Source of the DNA: Haloarcula argentinensis DSM 12282
Lineage (GTDB): Archaea > Halobacteriota > Halobacteria > Halobacteriales > Haloarculaceae
Assembly: GCA_000336895.1 (NCBI GenBank)
Contig: AOLX01000023.1
Location: forward strand, 269,510-333,509
DNA length: 64,000 bases
Direction of reading: 5' to 3'
Positions 52,968 to 62,619 of the stretch are shown one piece after another. The position numbers and the translations under genes were made by a program. The notes beneath the pieces are model-generated. The model made no database searches and was not told the origin of the DNA. It was given only the letters and a program-made list of their open reading frames with translations. The first letter of the stretch is position 1. Each line of letters opens with the position of its first letter.

Positions 52968-55640
52968 TCAGTTGCTGTCTCCGTCCTCCTGTTCGTAAAG
53001 ATGACACGCTGCTGGATGGGAGTCCGGTTGCAGTTCGGGGTGCTGTGTCTCACAGACGCTTTCGAATCGATCCCGTAGCACCGATGCGGCGGCGTCCCAG
53101 TCCTCGTCCGCGAGATGCTCAATCGACGTTTCGACGACGCGGCGGTTCTCCCCGGTCAGGCTCGTTTCGAAGAACCGGTCGAACATCGTCTGTTTGAACG
53201 CTGCCATCGGTACCTCTCCCCTGCCGCTCGGCGGCTCGGTGAGGTCCGCGCCACCGTCCGTCGCCGCTGTGGCTCTGTCGTCGTTTCCGGCCTGCTTCCG
53301 AACTGCATCGATGGTGATGGCCTCGTCTTCGACCCGTTGCCGGTAGTCCATTACCTCGCGATACGTCTCCTGCTCGATATCGATATCCGGCGGGATGACC
53401 TCGGGACAGCGAGTCCGGAAGTGACAGCCTGACGGCGGGTCAATCGGTGACGGGACATCGCCTTTCAGCAGTATCCGATCGGCCTCCACGGTCGGGTCCG
53501 GTTCCGGGATGGCCGACATGAGCGCCCGCGTGTAGGGGTGTTTCGGGTCCGCGAACAGGTCCGGCGTGTCGGCGACTTCGACCACCTCGCCGAGATACAT
53601 CACCGCGACCCGGTCACAGATGTGGCGCACCACAGAGAGGTCGTGAGCGATGAACAGATACGTCAAGCCGAACTCGTGCTGGAGATCCTCGAGGAGATTG
53701 ATTATCTGGGCCTGCACGCTTACGTCCAGTGCCGAGACGGGTTCGTCACAGACGATGAAATCGGGATCGACGGCGAGCGCGCGGGCGATGCCGACTCGCT
53801 GGCGCTGACCGCCCGACAGTTCGTGCGGGTAGCGGTCGTACTGGTCTGGATCGAGTCCCACTGCCTCCATGAGGTCGGCCACACGGTCGACCCGTTGCTC
53901 GCGGCGTGAGCCGTCACCGGTGTCCTCTGGCAGGTCGTGGATTTTCAGCGGCTCCATGATTGTCTGGCCGACGGTCATCCGCGGGTCGAGGCTGGACATC
54001 GGGTCTTGGAAGATCATCTGCAGATCCCGACGGACTTCCCGCAGGCCGCCTTTATCGAGTTCCGAAAGGTCTTGGCCGGCGAAGACAACGGTCCCATCTG
54101 TCGGTTCTAGCAGTCTGAGGATGGTCCGGCCGGTCGTCGACTTCCCACAGCCGGACTCGCCGACGAGTCCCAGCGTCTCGCCCTCGTAGATGTCCATCGA
54201 GACGCCGTCGACGGCCTTGACCGACTCTGGTTCGCGCCCGATGTACTTGTCCAGCAGGTCGTCAGCCCGCGAGAAGTGTTTTTTCAGCCCGTCGACCTCC
54301 ATGAGCTGTCTGTCCGTTCGCGTCGTCTCCGTCGCGGCAACGCCGGTATCGCCGGTGCCGTACTCGCTCGTGTCGAACGATTCGAGGATACACTTCGAGC
54401 GGTGGGTGACGTCGTCCGGGCCGTGCTGGAGATCTGGAATATCGCCCTCACGGCACTCCGGCTGGGCCCACGGACACCGATCGGCGAAGTGGCACCCTTC
54501 GGGCATGTCGATGAGGCTGGGGACGTTCCCCTCGATTGGAGTCAGCCGCTCCGTTCCCTCGCCCGGTATCGATTCCAGCAGCGTGTACGTGTACGGGTGT
54601 GACGGGTTCTGGAAGATTTCTTCGACCGGCCCCTCTTCGACGATCTCGCCGGCGTACATCACAGCGACGCGGTCGCAGGTCTCTGCGACGACGCCGAGGT
54701 CGTGCGTGATGAACAGCACCGACATCCCGAGGTCCGCCTGCAGGTCGTCGATGAGGTCCAGAATCTGTGCCTGGATGGTCACGTCGAGCGCCGTCGTCGG
54801 CTCGTCGGCGACGAGCAGCTTCGGGCGGCACGCAAGCGCAATGGCGATGAGGACGCGCTGGCGCATCCCGCCGGAGAACTCGTGGGGGTACTCGTCGACG
54901 CGGTCGGCCGGCTCCGGGATACCGACCTCTTCCAGCAGCGAGATAACGTCCGACCGGACCTCTTCGTCCATCTCGCCGCTCCGGCTGATCGAGGGCGTGA
55001 TCTCGCGGACGGCGTTGAACCACGAGTCGTTTCGCTTGCTCCCGTAGCGGTGGAGGCGCAGGCTCTCCGCGACCTGTTCCCCGACCGTTATCGCGGGATT
55101 CAGCGACGTCATCGGGTCCTGGAAGATCATTCCCATATCGCCGCCGCGGATGTCTCGCATCACTCGCTCCGGGGCTGCCGTCAGATCGACGTAGCCGTCG
55201 GTAATCGTGACGGGCGCGTCGCCGCTCTCCGGGAGGGCCTTCTTCGGGGCCTTCTGAATGAACTGCTCGGCGAGCGTCCTGTCGTCAGCCGTCGTCGAAA
55301 CCGATTCGGGGAGACGGCTCCGGTCGACCGTCGCCGCCTCGATGGTGATGAAACCGCTGTCACTGTCGACCGTCCGTACTTCCTTCGGATACTGCCGAGA
55401 CAGTCGTGTGACTGTCTCAAGTGCACCGAACTGGATCTCCCCACCGGCGATGTGTCCGGGCTCGTCGACGATATCCATCGCCGATAACGCTGTGACGGAT
55501 TTCCCCGATCCGGACTCGCCGACCAGCCCGACGGTTTCACCCTCCCTGACAGTGAGGTCGATGCCGTCGACGGCTTTGACGGTGCCGCGGTCCGTCTCGA
55601 ACTGGGTTCGGAGGTCGGATAATGTTAAGAGGTCGCGCAT
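52968..55640 (-). CDS. dppD: Fused dipeptide ABC transporter ATPase (DppD-DppF)
   Basis: An 890-residue protein carrying two ABC ATPase units. The first has Walker A GESGSGKS (41-48), Q-loop [11 protein letters not shown] (~172-182), signature FSGGMRQR and Walker B LLVADEPT. The second has GESGCGKS (about 490), [25 protein letters not shown] and FIVCDEPV. Each is followed by an Opp-type C-terminal Cys segment ([14 protein letters not shown] and [10 protein letters not shown]), likely an Fe-S or zinc site. Between Walker A and Q-loop of the first unit is about 60 extra residues relative to DppD. It supplies both subunits in one chain. Confidence 0.93.
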   Translation of the reverse strand: MRDLLTLSDLRTQFETDRGTVKAVDGIDLTVREGETVGLVGESGSGKSVTALSAMDIVDEPGHIAGGEIQFGALETVTRLSRQYPKEVRTVDSDSGFITIEAATVDRSRLPESVSTTADDRTLAEQFIQKAPKKALPESGDAPVTITDGYVDLTAAPERVMRDIRGGDMGMIFQDPMTSLNPAITVGEQVAESLRLHRYGSKRNDSWFNAVREITPSISRSGEMDEEVRSDVISLLEEVGIPEPADRVDEYPHEFSGGMRQRVLIAIALACRPKLLVADEPTTALDVTIQAQILDLIDDLQADLGMSVLFITHDLGVVAETCDRVAVMYAGEIVEEGPVEEIFQNPSHPYTYTLLESIPGEGTERLTPIEGNVPSLIDMPEGCHFADRCPWAQPECREGDIPDLQHGPDDVTHRSKCILESFDTSEYGTGDTGVAATETTRTDRQLMEVDGLKKHFSRADDLLDKYIGREPESVKAVDGVSMDIYEGETLGLVGESGCGKSTTGRTILRLLEPTDGTVVFAGQDLSELDKGGLREVRRDLQMIFQDPMSSLDPRMTVGQTIMEPLKIHDLPEDTGDGSRREQRVDRVADLMEAVGLDPDQYDRYPHELSGGQRQRVGIARALAVDPDFIVCDEPVSALDVSVQAQIINLLEDLQHEFGLTYLFIAHDLSVVRHICDRVAVMYLGEVVEVADTPDLFADPKHPYTRALMSAIPEPDPTVEADRILLKGDVPSPIDPPSGCHFRTRCPEVIPPDIDIEQETYREVMDYRQRVEDEAITIDAVRKQAGNDDRATAATDGGADLTEPPSGRGEVPMAAFKQTMFDRFFETSLTGENRRVVETSIEHLADEDWDAAASVLRDRFESVCETQHPELQPDSHPAACHLYEQEDGDSN

Positions 55641-55726
55641 CTGTCACCCACTTCTCAAAATACCAGTAAAACTGTTGTGCCACTGTCCCACCAACAATTT
55701 ATCCCGGCCGCCGCCACACTCGACGT

Positions 55727-56245
55727 ATGAACGACCCTGTCGACCCCGAATCTAATCCCTTCGACCGTGTCGTCGGTCACTGGGAGCAGGTCATCGAGGA
55801 CATGGCGGCCACGGCGACACAGTACCGCGACGACGGGCGCGAGGCCATCGAACTTCACCCCGGCGACGTGGCGGTGCTGACCGGTGAGCCGCGGACGCTG
55901 GCCGAACAGACTGGCGAGTACGAGCCCGAAACTCGGCGGCTCGGCTTCGATGTCGTGGTTCCCGGCGACGAATTCCGGCGGGTCGCCGACGCCCTCGAAG
56001 ACCGTACCGTCGACCGCTCCGAGGTGTTCCGGGCGACAGACGACGGGATGGTGTTCCTGCTCGTCGCGCTGGAATGTGGTGACGACCTCGCCGTGCTCGT
56101 GCCGCTGTACTACGACCAGACCGACCGCGCGGACCTCTCGCAGGTCGCCGCCGACCACGGACTGTACTCGCACATCCGACCGCTCACTGACGATGAGGTG
56201 GTCACCGTCACCCACGAGGACCCCGAGCCGTTCTTCCCCGAGTGA
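55727..56245 (+). CDS. DUF7529-like haloarchaeal protein
   Basis: A 172-residue acidic soluble protein. The N-terminal helix (WEQVIEDMAATATQYRDDG) precedes a beta-rich core with GDVAVLTGEP, FDVVVPGDEF and VFLLVALECGDDLAVLVPLYY. It matches the DUF7529 type of haloarchaea in size and layout. No catalytic motif. It is divergent from the dpp operon. Confidence 0.7.
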   Translation: MNDPVDPESNPFDRVVGHWEQVIEDMAATATQYRDDGREAIELHPGDVAVLTGEPRTLAEQTGEYEPETRRLGFDVVVPGDEFRRVADALEDRTVDRSEVFRATDDGMVFLLVALECGDDLAVLVPLYYDQTDRADLSQVAADHGLYSHIRPLTDDEVVTVTHEDPEPFFPE

Positions 56246-56278
56246 ATCCTGGTTCCGGATCGGTCACAGACCGCTTAG

Positions 56279-56704
56279 CTACGAGGTCTCTCGGACTCGG
56301 CTCAGTCGGTACGCTGGCACGTCGAAAACGATCCCGTAGAGCAACCGGTTGCCGATGACACCGACACCGAAGCCCGAGAGAACGGCCGCGAGTACGAGTG
56401 TCACCGACACCTCGGAAAGCATCATGAGGCCGGCGACAACCCCGGAAAGCACGATGAACGCCGCCAGAGCGGCGACCTCCGGGTAGACGCCCGGGACCGC
56501 GTCGTGTTCGACGACAGCCACCGTGATACCCGTCAGGAGTCCGAACCCGACGACCACCGCCAGTACGTCGACCAGTGCTGTCCCTGCCTCCGCGTAGCCA
56601 AGCACCGTCCCGCCGATGCCAATGGCCAGGTCGGTCCGTAGCACTTCTTGTGTCGCTTCGTGGACCGACATCGACGGCTGTGCGCCGGGGTCGATATCGT
56701 CCAT
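56279..56704 (-). CDS. Four-helix membrane protein
   Basis: A 141-residue membrane protein with four hydrophobic helices (~27-47, ~48-66, ~74-96, ~98-120) after a short charged cytoplasmic head. The final helices are rich in Gly and Val. Nothing identifies a transport or enzymatic activity. It lies 11 bp downstream of the DUF5806-like gene, in the same direction, so they are probably co-transcribed. Confidence 0.7.
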   Translation of the reverse strand: MDDIDPGAQPSMSVHEATQEVLRTDLAIGIGGTVLGYAEAGTALVDVLAVVVGFGLLTGITVAVVEHDAVPGVYPEVAALAAFIVLSGVVAGLMMLSEVSVTLVLAAVLSGFGVGVIGNRLLYGIVFDVPAYRLSRVRETS

Positions 56705-56715
56705 CTCAGCCGTGT

Positions 56716-57444
56716 CTACTCGTCAACTTCGAATTCATTGCCACACTCCGGACAACACACCTCGTCGTGTCGCAGCGCCGCCGACTGCTCGCGGACCTCT
56801 CGCATCACCGAGGAGATCCGGTCTTCGGCCTCCATCTCGTCCTCGACGGCGAGGTCGACGCCCTCGACTTCGAGGAGGAACTTCGCGACCTCGGTGGCCT
56901 CGTACATCACGTCGTCGAGGTCCTCGGCGGTGAAGAAGTCACACATCGCACCGTAGAGGAACGTCGCACCGGCCTTCCGGACCTTGTCTTCGAAGGCAGC
57001 GCGGGCCTGGTTGACGGCCTGTGGGGTATACGTGTCCGTCATGAACGGGACGAGTTCGGGGAGGTTCTCCCCGATCTTCGTCATCTCGACGCCCGTTTCG
57101 GTCCGGAAGTCGGCACAGAGCCGGGCGATAGCCCACTCGCGGGCGGTGATGTACGTCCGGTCCCGCAGGAAGTCGTTCGCGCGGTCGTAGGTCCCGCCCT
57201 CGATCTTCTTGAAGCGGTCGTACTTCTGTACGTCGGACGGGATGTCACTGGCTTCGGACACCGCCGTCTCGCTGGCTGGCTCGGCCGGGGCCGTCTGTTC
57301 AGTGGCCGAGTCAGCGGGGTCGCTGTCCGTGGTGGCGTCGTTGCCCCCGTCACCCGCGGCCGCCGGCTCGTCCGACTGGTGTCCGGTCGATCCGTCGTCT
57401 GCCGCCTCGACATCTGTCTCGTCCGGCGGTGCGCCCTCAGTCAT
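56716..57444 (-). CDS. DUF5806-like zinc-finger protein
   Basis: A 242-residue protein. The first ~85 residues are a low-complexity acidic linker (Asp, Ala, Thr, Glu). Residues ~90-215 form a helical domain (KYDRFKKIEGGTYDRANDFL, then ITAREWAIARLCADFRTETG), and the C-terminus ends CPECGNEFEVDE with a CxxC pair next to CC. It matches the haloarchaeal DUF5806 family. A nucleic-acid or protein adaptor role is possible. Confidence 0.8.
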   Translation of the reverse strand: MTEGAPPDETDVEAADDGSTGHQSDEPAAAGDGGNDATTDSDPADSATEQTAPAEPASETAVSEASDIPSDVQKYDRFKKIEGGTYDRANDFLRDRTYITAREWAIARLCADFRTETGVEMTKIGENLPELVPFMTDTYTPQAVNQARAAFEDKVRKAGATFLYGAMCDFFTAEDLDDVMYEATEVAKFLLEVEGVDLAVEDEMEAEDRISSVMREVREQSAALRHDEVCCPECGNEFEVDE

Positions 57445-57559
57445 AGCCGGGAATGCGTGCCCGCGGTGAAAAAGGGTATCGCCGCCGTCCCGCTGTCATT
57501 GTCTCCAACCGACAGTTCGGCCGGGTGGCTTTTTTACTGCTCCCATGCATGGCCCGACT

Positions 57560-57931
57560 ATGAAACTACTGCTCGGTGTCGGGGGCAGCGAACTGTCCTA
57601 CCAGGCACTGACCGAGACACTCGAACGCGTATCGGAAACAGGCGACGAGCTGACCGTCGCTGTCTTCGAAAACGGCGACATCGACGCCGACTTCGAGACG
57701 GTCAAGCAGCGGATACAGGAGCATATCGACGAAAGCGGGCTCGAGCCGCCGATCCGCCACGTCGAAGGCACTTCGCCGGGAAGCGAGCTGGTGAACATCG
57801 CCGAGAGCGAGGGGTTCGATAGGATCGTCCTCGGCGGTGGCGGCCGCTCGCCGCTCGGGAAGATACAGCTCGGCCCCATCGTCGAGTTCGTCCTGCTGAA
57901 CGCACAGACGCCAGTGACTCTCATCCGATGA
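57560..57931 (+). CDS. Universal stress protein family
   Basis: A 123-residue UspA-fold protein. It starts MKLLLGVGGSELSYQALTET and ends IVEFVLLNAQTPVTLIR. The ATP-type G-2x-G-9x-G-S/T motif appears only in altered form (GGGGRSPLGKIQLG), so nucleotide binding is possible. The ATG at 57560 is used; an ATG at 57545 adds five residues. Its stop overlaps the GNAT gene start (ATGA). Confidence 0.8.
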   Translation: MKLLLGVGGSELSYQALTETLERVSETGDELTVAVFENGDIDADFETVKQRIQEHIDESGLEPPIRHVEGTSPGSELVNIAESEGFDRIVLGGGGRSPLGKIQLGPIVEFVLLNAQTPVTLIR

Positions 57932-58449
57932 CTCGCACGTATCCAGACGAACCCGCCGAAGCGTTCCCACAGCCGCCGCGGACGATCACCGACCGCAAGG
58001 ACCGCCCCATCGACGTCATCCCCGCCGACGACGCCGACACGGAGAGCCTCGTCGAGATGTATCTCGATTTCGACCCTGCCGACCGTGCGCAGGGCATCCC
58101 GCCGGTCAAAGAGGAAGCTATCCGCGAGTGGCTCGAAACGATCCTCGACGGCGACTGTGTCAACGTCGTCGCCAAACACGACGACACCGTCGCCGGCCAC
58201 GCGACGCTGGTCCCGGACAACGAGGACGAGCACGAACTCGCTATCTTCGTGCTACAGGCCTACCAGGGCGCTGGTATCGGGACGGCGCTGGTCGAGACGC
58301 TGCTGGGGTACGGCCAGACCGAGGGCATCGACCACGTCTGGCTCACCGTTGAGCGGTGGAACGATCCGGCGATATCGCTGTACGAGAAGGTCGGGTTCGA
58401 GATCAGTAGCGCCGAGAGCTTCGAGATAGAGATGGCGATCCGTCTTTAA
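57928..58449 (+). CDS. GNAT acetyltransferase
   Basis: A 173-residue Gcn5-related N-acetyltransferase. Motif A is AIFVLQAYQGAGIGTALVET (~108-127), with the Q/RxxGxG acetyl-CoA loop YQGAGIG, and motif B is ISLYEKVGFEI near the C-terminus. It would transfer acetyl from acetyl-CoA to an amine; substrate unknown. Translationally coupled to the upstream USP (ATGA overlap); its stop overlaps the convergent USP gene by four bases. Confidence 0.88.
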   Translation: MTRTYPDEPAEAFPQPPRTITDRKDRPIDVIPADDADTESLVEMYLDFDPADRAQGIPPVKEEAIREWLETILDGDCVNVVAKHDDTVAGHATLVPDNEDEHELAIFVLQAYQGAGIGTALVETLLGYGQTEGIDHVWLTVERWNDPAISLYEKVGFEISSAESFEIEMAIRL

Positions 58450-58886
58450 ACGGTGAGGACTGGCTGGCTTGCGTACTCGATGACGTAGGTCGCCGCGCGC
58501 CCGACAGCCTCTTCGCCTTCGCTTCTTTCCTCGCGCGGGACGACGATGAAGTCCGCGTCGAGGTCCTCTGCCACGTCGAGGACGACGCTGCCCGGCGTTT
58601 GCATGAGTCGCGTCTCTGAGAACGCGGTCGCGGACGACGTTTCGAACACGCCGTCGTGGGCGTCGCGGAATCGTTCTCGGATACTCTCGGTGAACGCCTG
58701 GTGCTCCTCGGCGATCGCGGTCGCGCTCACGTCGCCGCTGTCGATATCCCGGTGGAGCCGTTCGTCGATGACGAACAGCAGGTGGAGGTCGGCGTCGTAC
58801 CGCTCCGCGACGGCGATCGCGTACTCGGCCGCTCGTTCCGACTGGTCGCTGCCGTCGACCGGCGCGAGTACGAGGTCGATGTCCAT
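58446..58886 (-). CDS. Universal stress protein
   Basis: A 146-residue UspA-fold protein beginning MDIDLVLAPVDGSDQSERAA and containing VDGSDQSE-type strand 1 and DADFIVVPREERSEGEEAVG near the C-terminus. The canonical ATP G-2x-G-9x-G-S motif is not preserved (RSEGEEAVGRAATYV), so it may not bind ATP in the usual manner. It is convergent with the GNAT gene and divergent from the next USP. ATG 58886 used. Confidence 0.85.
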   Translation of the reverse strand: MDIDLVLAPVDGSDQSERAAEYAIAVAERYDADLHLLFVIDERLHRDIDSGDVSATAIAEEHQAFTESIRERFRDAHDGVFETSSATAFSETRLMQTPGSVVLDVAEDLDADFIVVPREERSEGEEAVGRAATYVIEYASQPVLTV

Positions 58887-59010
58887 CACTCGCCAGTGCG
58901 GCCCCGGCCGGCAAAAATCCACCGAGGTTCGCGCCGGTGATGCGGTGTCATATGGAGAGACCCTCGCCGTGACCAACAGTGTATTTAGTCGCGGCTTCGA
59001 TGCGTGGTGT

Positions 59011-59475
59011 ATGTTCGATACGGTGGTCATCGCCACGGACGGCTCCGGCAGCGCAGAGCGGGCCGTTGAAGCAGCGCTGGACCTGGCAGCACGCTTCGAC
59101 GCAACTGTCCACGGGCTGTACGTCGTCGACACCGGCGAGGTCGAGACGACTCCCGAAGAGGTTCGCGAGGCGCTGGAGCGCGCGCTGGCGACCACTGGCG
59201 GCCGCGCCCTCTCGTTCATTCTGGAGGCCGCTGACGCCGAGGCAGACGAGGAGCTCGTCACTGCCGTCCGGGAGGGCGACCCGGCCGACGAAATCTGCAC
59301 GTACGCGGTGGAGCACGACGCCGATGTCATCGTCAGCGGGACTCGTGGCCGCCACGGCGAACACGGCTACCTGCTGGGCAGCGTCGCCGAGGAACTCGTC
59401 CGGGAGGCCCCGATGCCAGTGCTGACGGTCCGCCAGCTCGAAGGCGAACCCAACCCCGAGCGCGAGGACGTGTAA
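59011..59475 (+). CDS. Universal stress protein
   Basis: A 154-residue UspA-fold protein starting MFDTVVIATDGSGSAERAVE. The ATP-binding signature GTRGRHGEHGYLLGSVAEEL (~109-128) shows the G-2x-G-9x-G-S form, so this copy likely binds ATP. It is divergent from the USP at 58446, separated by a 124-bp spacer. The longer frame from 58546 overlaps that gene and was rejected. Confidence 0.9.
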   Translation: MFDTVVIATDGSGSAERAVEAALDLAARFDATVHGLYVVDTGEVETTPEEVREALERALATTGGRALSFILEAADAEADEELVTAVREGDPADEICTYAVEHDADVIVSGTRGRHGEHGYLLGSVAEELVREAPMPVLTVRQLEGEPNPEREDV

Positions 59476-59518
59476 CGGAACCCGACGGCTTCTTGACGCC
59501 CCGCCCGCTTGCAGGGGC

Positions 59519-60610
59519 ATGGACGATTGGCTCATCGACGACGACCGCCTCTCTATCGGCCGCAAATCCGTACTCCCCGGTGAGGGGTTCTTTATTCCGG
59601 ATTCCTACGAGGAAGAGCAAGCCGAAGCCGAAGCCGCCGAGACGCTGCAGGACGCCGGCGTCATCGTTATCGCCGACCCGGACGCAGACGGACTGGCCTG
59701 TACCGCGTTGATTCGCGAGGCCCGCAACGAAGGCGCGCTGCTGCCCGCCGGCCCGCACGAACTCACGGAAGCGCTCGAATGGACCGCTGAGTACGCCGAC
59801 TCCGACGCGACCGTCTTCATCTGTGACCTCTGTCCCGACCGCGAGTCTGACATCGCCCCCCTTGACGCGCTGGTCGACACCGCCGAACGGGTCGTCTGGT
59901 TTGACCACCACCAGTGGCCTGACGACCTCGCCGACGACGTGGACGCGGCCGGCGTCGAGCGCACTGTCGGTAACTCCGACGAAGTGTGTACCGCCGACGT
60001 AGCGCTGTCGGAACTCGACTACGACTTCGACGAGCAGTGGGCCGACCTCGCCGCCGTCACCCGCGACCACGACCTCTGGATACGGGACGACCCTCGCAGC
60101 GACGACCTTGCTGACCTGTCCTACTGGAGCGAACCCGAGGAGTACATCGAGGCGGTCCGCGACCACGGCCCCGACCTCTCCCCGGAGTTCCACGAGTACC
60201 TCGAGGAGAAGCGCGTCGAGAAGGAGGCGCTCATCGAGAAAGCCGTTGAGCGGGCCGAACTCCGCGACGTGGGCGAGTGGACGGTTGGCGTCACCTACGG
60301 CCGTTGTTCGCAGAACGAGGTCGCCGAAGCCCTCCGCGAGCAGGGCGCGGATGCCGCCGTCATCGTCAAGCCCGCCGGCTCCGCCTCGATTCGCGGGACG
60401 GACAGCTTCGAGCGCGCCCACGAGGTCGCCCAGCAGGTCAACGGCGGCGGCCACCCGAAAGCCGCGGGCTGCAAGCCCGACATCTACGACGACATGATGG
60501 ACTACGCTCACCACTGGACGACACAGGGTGCGGTGGCGAAACAGGCTATCGTCGATGCGTTCCGGCGGTTGCCCGAAGAAGAGGAGGAAGGCGTCGATAC
60601 CGAACGGTAA
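59519..60610 (+). CDS. DHH/DHHA1-family phosphoesterase
   Basis: A 363-residue protein with DHH-family metal motifs: IADPDADGLA (~51-60), FICDLCPDR, WFDHHQW with the DHH triad (~125), and a C-terminal DHHA1 motif VNGGGHPKAAGCKP. It resembles archaeal RecJ-like/nanoRNase-type proteins that hydrolyse single-stranded nucleic acids or short oligonucleotides. A long acidic C-terminus ends the protein. It is 43 bp downstream of the USP gene. Confidence 0.9.
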   Translation: MDDWLIDDDRLSIGRKSVLPGEGFFIPDSYEEEQAEAEAAETLQDAGVIVIADPDADGLACTALIREARNEGALLPAGPHELTEALEWTAEYADSDATVFICDLCPDRESDIAPLDALVDTAERVVWFDHHQWPDDLADDVDAAGVERTVGNSDEVCTADVALSELDYDFDEQWADLAAVTRDHDLWIRDDPRSDDLADLSYWSEPEEYIEAVRDHGPDLSPEFHEYLEEKRVEKEALIEKAVERAELRDVGEWTVGVTYGRCSQNEVAEALREQGADAAVIVKPAGSASIRGTDSFERAHEVAQQVNGGGHPKAAGCKPDIYDDMMDYAHHWTTQGAVAKQAIVDAFRRLPEEEEEGVDTER

Positions 60611-60656
60611 CGCAGGTTTCCGGTAATCGATTCAATTGGTTTACTGCGACTCGATT

Positions 60657-61088
60657 CTACTCCCCGACGACCCACTTGTCGCTGTACCGTTCTCCGCAGG
60701 CACAGACCGCGTAGGCGTGGACCACGTCGCCCTCAGCGTAGAGGCCGCCCACATCCTCGTTCTGTTCCTCGGCGAAGGCGAAGACGAAGCGGGTGGTGTG
60801 GTCGCTCTCCGGTTCCTCCTCTGCGACCGGACAGACCGCACCCGTCAGGTCGTCGTGGATGTCGCCCCCGGTGCCCATCGCCTGCTGGGCCAGTCCCATC
60901 GGGTCGATGCCCGTCGCCGACTGGAACGCACTCCGGCCGTCATCGCCGGGCAGGACGAGGACGTGTCCGTCCTCGACTTCGTCGGCGTACTCGGCCAGTG
61001 CGCCCGGGTTCGAAACGGCGTCCTCGTGGAGGAAGAACAGCACGTCTTCAGGCCGCTCACCCGTCAGAAACTCCGTGTGTTTGGTCAT
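60657..61088 (-). CDS. DUF5807-like protein
   Basis: A 143-residue acidic protein. It has HTEFLTGERPEDVLFFLHED at the N-terminus, a middle VLVLPGDDGRSAF, and a C-terminal YAVCACGERYSDKWVVGE with two Cys, possibly a half-zinc site. It matches the haloarchaeal DUF5807 family. Function unknown; convergent with the DHH gene and divergent from the dUTPase-like gene. Confidence 0.8.
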   Translation of the reverse strand: MTKHTEFLTGERPEDVLFFLHEDAVSNPGALAEYADEVEDGHVLVLPGDDGRSAFQSATGIDPMGLAQQAMGTGGDIHDDLTGAVCPVAEEEPESDHTTRFVFAFAEEQNEDVGGLYAEGDVVHAYAVCACGERYSDKWVVGE

Positions 61089-61192
61089 GCAGAGAGGGAG
61101 TCACTCGCTGGGCAAAAGTGCCGCGTTCCTCCCACAGGTCACTGTCCCGTCATAGCCTCACTTTTAGGCACGCTCACGGCATACAGTCGTAC

Positions 61193-61615
61193 ATGACCGA
61201 CTTCGCCGAGTACGTCACGGACATCGTCCACGAACCGACCCAGACCGACAGCCCGGGGTTCGACCTCACCGTCGCTGCGGTGTACGAGATCGTCGAGCCG
61301 GGGCGCATCGATTTCGGCGGCGGCGAACTCGACGCGGCCGAAGTGGTGCCCCACGCGAGCGAAAAGCGAGACCCGGACGACGACTACGAGTGGTGGACGC
61401 TGCGGGGCGGCCAGTACCTCATCGAGTACAACGAGCCGATGACCGGCGAGGCGACGGTGACACTCCAGCCGCGGACGGAACTGCTCGAACGCGGCGCGTT
61501 CCACCCGACGCTGGACGTCGATGCGCTTCCGCGCGTGCCGCTATCGGTCGGCGGCGCGGGGCTGAAGCTCAAGGAGAACGCCAGAGTTAGTACGATTGTC
61601 GGAGCTGAGGAGTAA
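61193..61615 (+). CDS. dUTPase/dCTP deaminase-like protein
   Basis: A 140-residue beta-rich protein of the trimeric dUTPase/DCD superfamily: GFDLTVAAVYEI, WTLRGGQYLIEYNEPM and a C-terminal VGGAGLKLKENARVS. Key dUTPase motifs (the Asp in the uracil hairpin and the P-loop-like C-terminal motif V) are incomplete, so it may be a diverged or regulatory member. The ATG at 61193 is chosen; a longer frame from 60998 overlaps the DUF5807 gene. Confidence 0.75.
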   Translation: MTDFAEYVTDIVHEPTQTDSPGFDLTVAAVYEIVEPGRIDFGGGELDAAEVVPHASEKRDPDDDYEWWTLRGGQYLIEYNEPMTGEATVTLQPRTELLERGAFHPTLDVDALPRVPLSVGGAGLKLKENARVSTIVGAEE

Positions 61616-61640
61616 GCCGACGAGCGGTAGCGCCCTGTTA

Positions 61641-62519
61641 TTAGGCGTTCACGTCTTCGAGGTGGCGGCTGGCGACGACCTTGCCAGTCGGCGTGAGCGT
61701 CGGCCCGTCGGAGCCGTCTTGTACGAGGCCGTCGGCCGAGAGGTCCTGAAGAATCATCGACACCTGCGAGGAATCCTTGCCAAGAATACTCGCAAGCGGC
61801 ATCCCGTCCATGTCGCCGGTCGAGTACATGGCGACCAGCACCTCCTTCTTGTCCTTCGTGAGTTCGACGTCTTTGAGCTCCTCCATGAGCTCGGCGTACT
61901 CGCGGCGGAGGTAGCGCCCGAGGATGGACATCTTTCGGTTCGATGCCATCGCAGCCAGCGTCGTCATGGCCGTCCCGTCTTTCATGTGCCGGACCGTCAG
62001 CACCGGCCGGCCTTTGCCGTTAATTTCCCGCGTGTTCCGGTCGAAGTCTGACACTGTCTTGAGATCGATGTTGAACGACCCGTCGTTGCGCCGGAACTCG
62101 ACGTTACCGGGCGTGAGAAACAGCTTCGCCGTTTTGAACGATTCGTCGGTGACACGACCACCGACGCGGGCGCGCTCTTTGACCGTCGTCTCGGTGCCGT
62201 TGATAACCGCCTTGAACAGTACCGTGCCGAACTTCTCGATTTTCTCGTCGCCGGCTTCGATGGCCGCGACGAGTCGCTTCCCCTTGCGCTCGAAGGCAAT
62301 CGTCACCGTCGAGTCGAAAAAATCGCCCAGGTCGGGTGGGACCTGCCCGATGGCGATGTCGAAAATCGAATCCAGCGGGATCGTCAGCTTGTCGTCCTCG
62401 CTCGCGGCCAGTACCAGCCGCTTTTGCGAGAGGACGATCCGACCTCTGATAGGGTCGCCCCGACCGGCCACTTCGGAGTTGAATTTGCCGACGAAATCCG
62501 CGATCACTGATTCCGACAT
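61641..62519 (-). CDS. cheF: CheF chemotaxis/archaellum adaptor
   Basis: A 292-residue CheF-family protein, which links the Che system to the archaellum switch in haloarchaea. The N-terminal domain includes RGRIVLSQKRLVLAAS and TIPLDSIFDIAIGQVPPDLG; the C-terminal part is a winged-helix-like domain (KKEVLVAMYSTGDMDGMPLASILGKD). Its 3' end lies 25 bp from the dUTPase-like stop. A second CheF is partially present at the right edge. Confidence 0.88.
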   Translation of the reverse strand: MSESVIADFVGKFNSEVAGRGDPIRGRIVLSQKRLVLAASEDDKLTIPLDSIFDIAIGQVPPDLGDFFDSTVTIAFERKGKRLVAAIEAGDEKIEKFGTVLFKAVINGTETTVKERARVGGRVTDESFKTAKLFLTPGNVEFRRNDGSFNIDLKTVSDFDRNTREINGKGRPVLTVRHMKDGTAMTTLAAMASNRKMSILGRYLRREYAELMEELKDVELTKDKKEVLVAMYSTGDMDGMPLASILGKDSSQVSMILQDLSADGLVQDGSDGPTLTPTGKVVASRHLEDVNA

Positions 62520-62619
62520 TCGTCCGTTACCCGATGTACATCAGCACTGATATTGAGCGTTTCGCGCGAGTATCAGCAGCAAAAATCGGATTTATTCGGC
62601 AAAATAGTGCCGACCGGCG

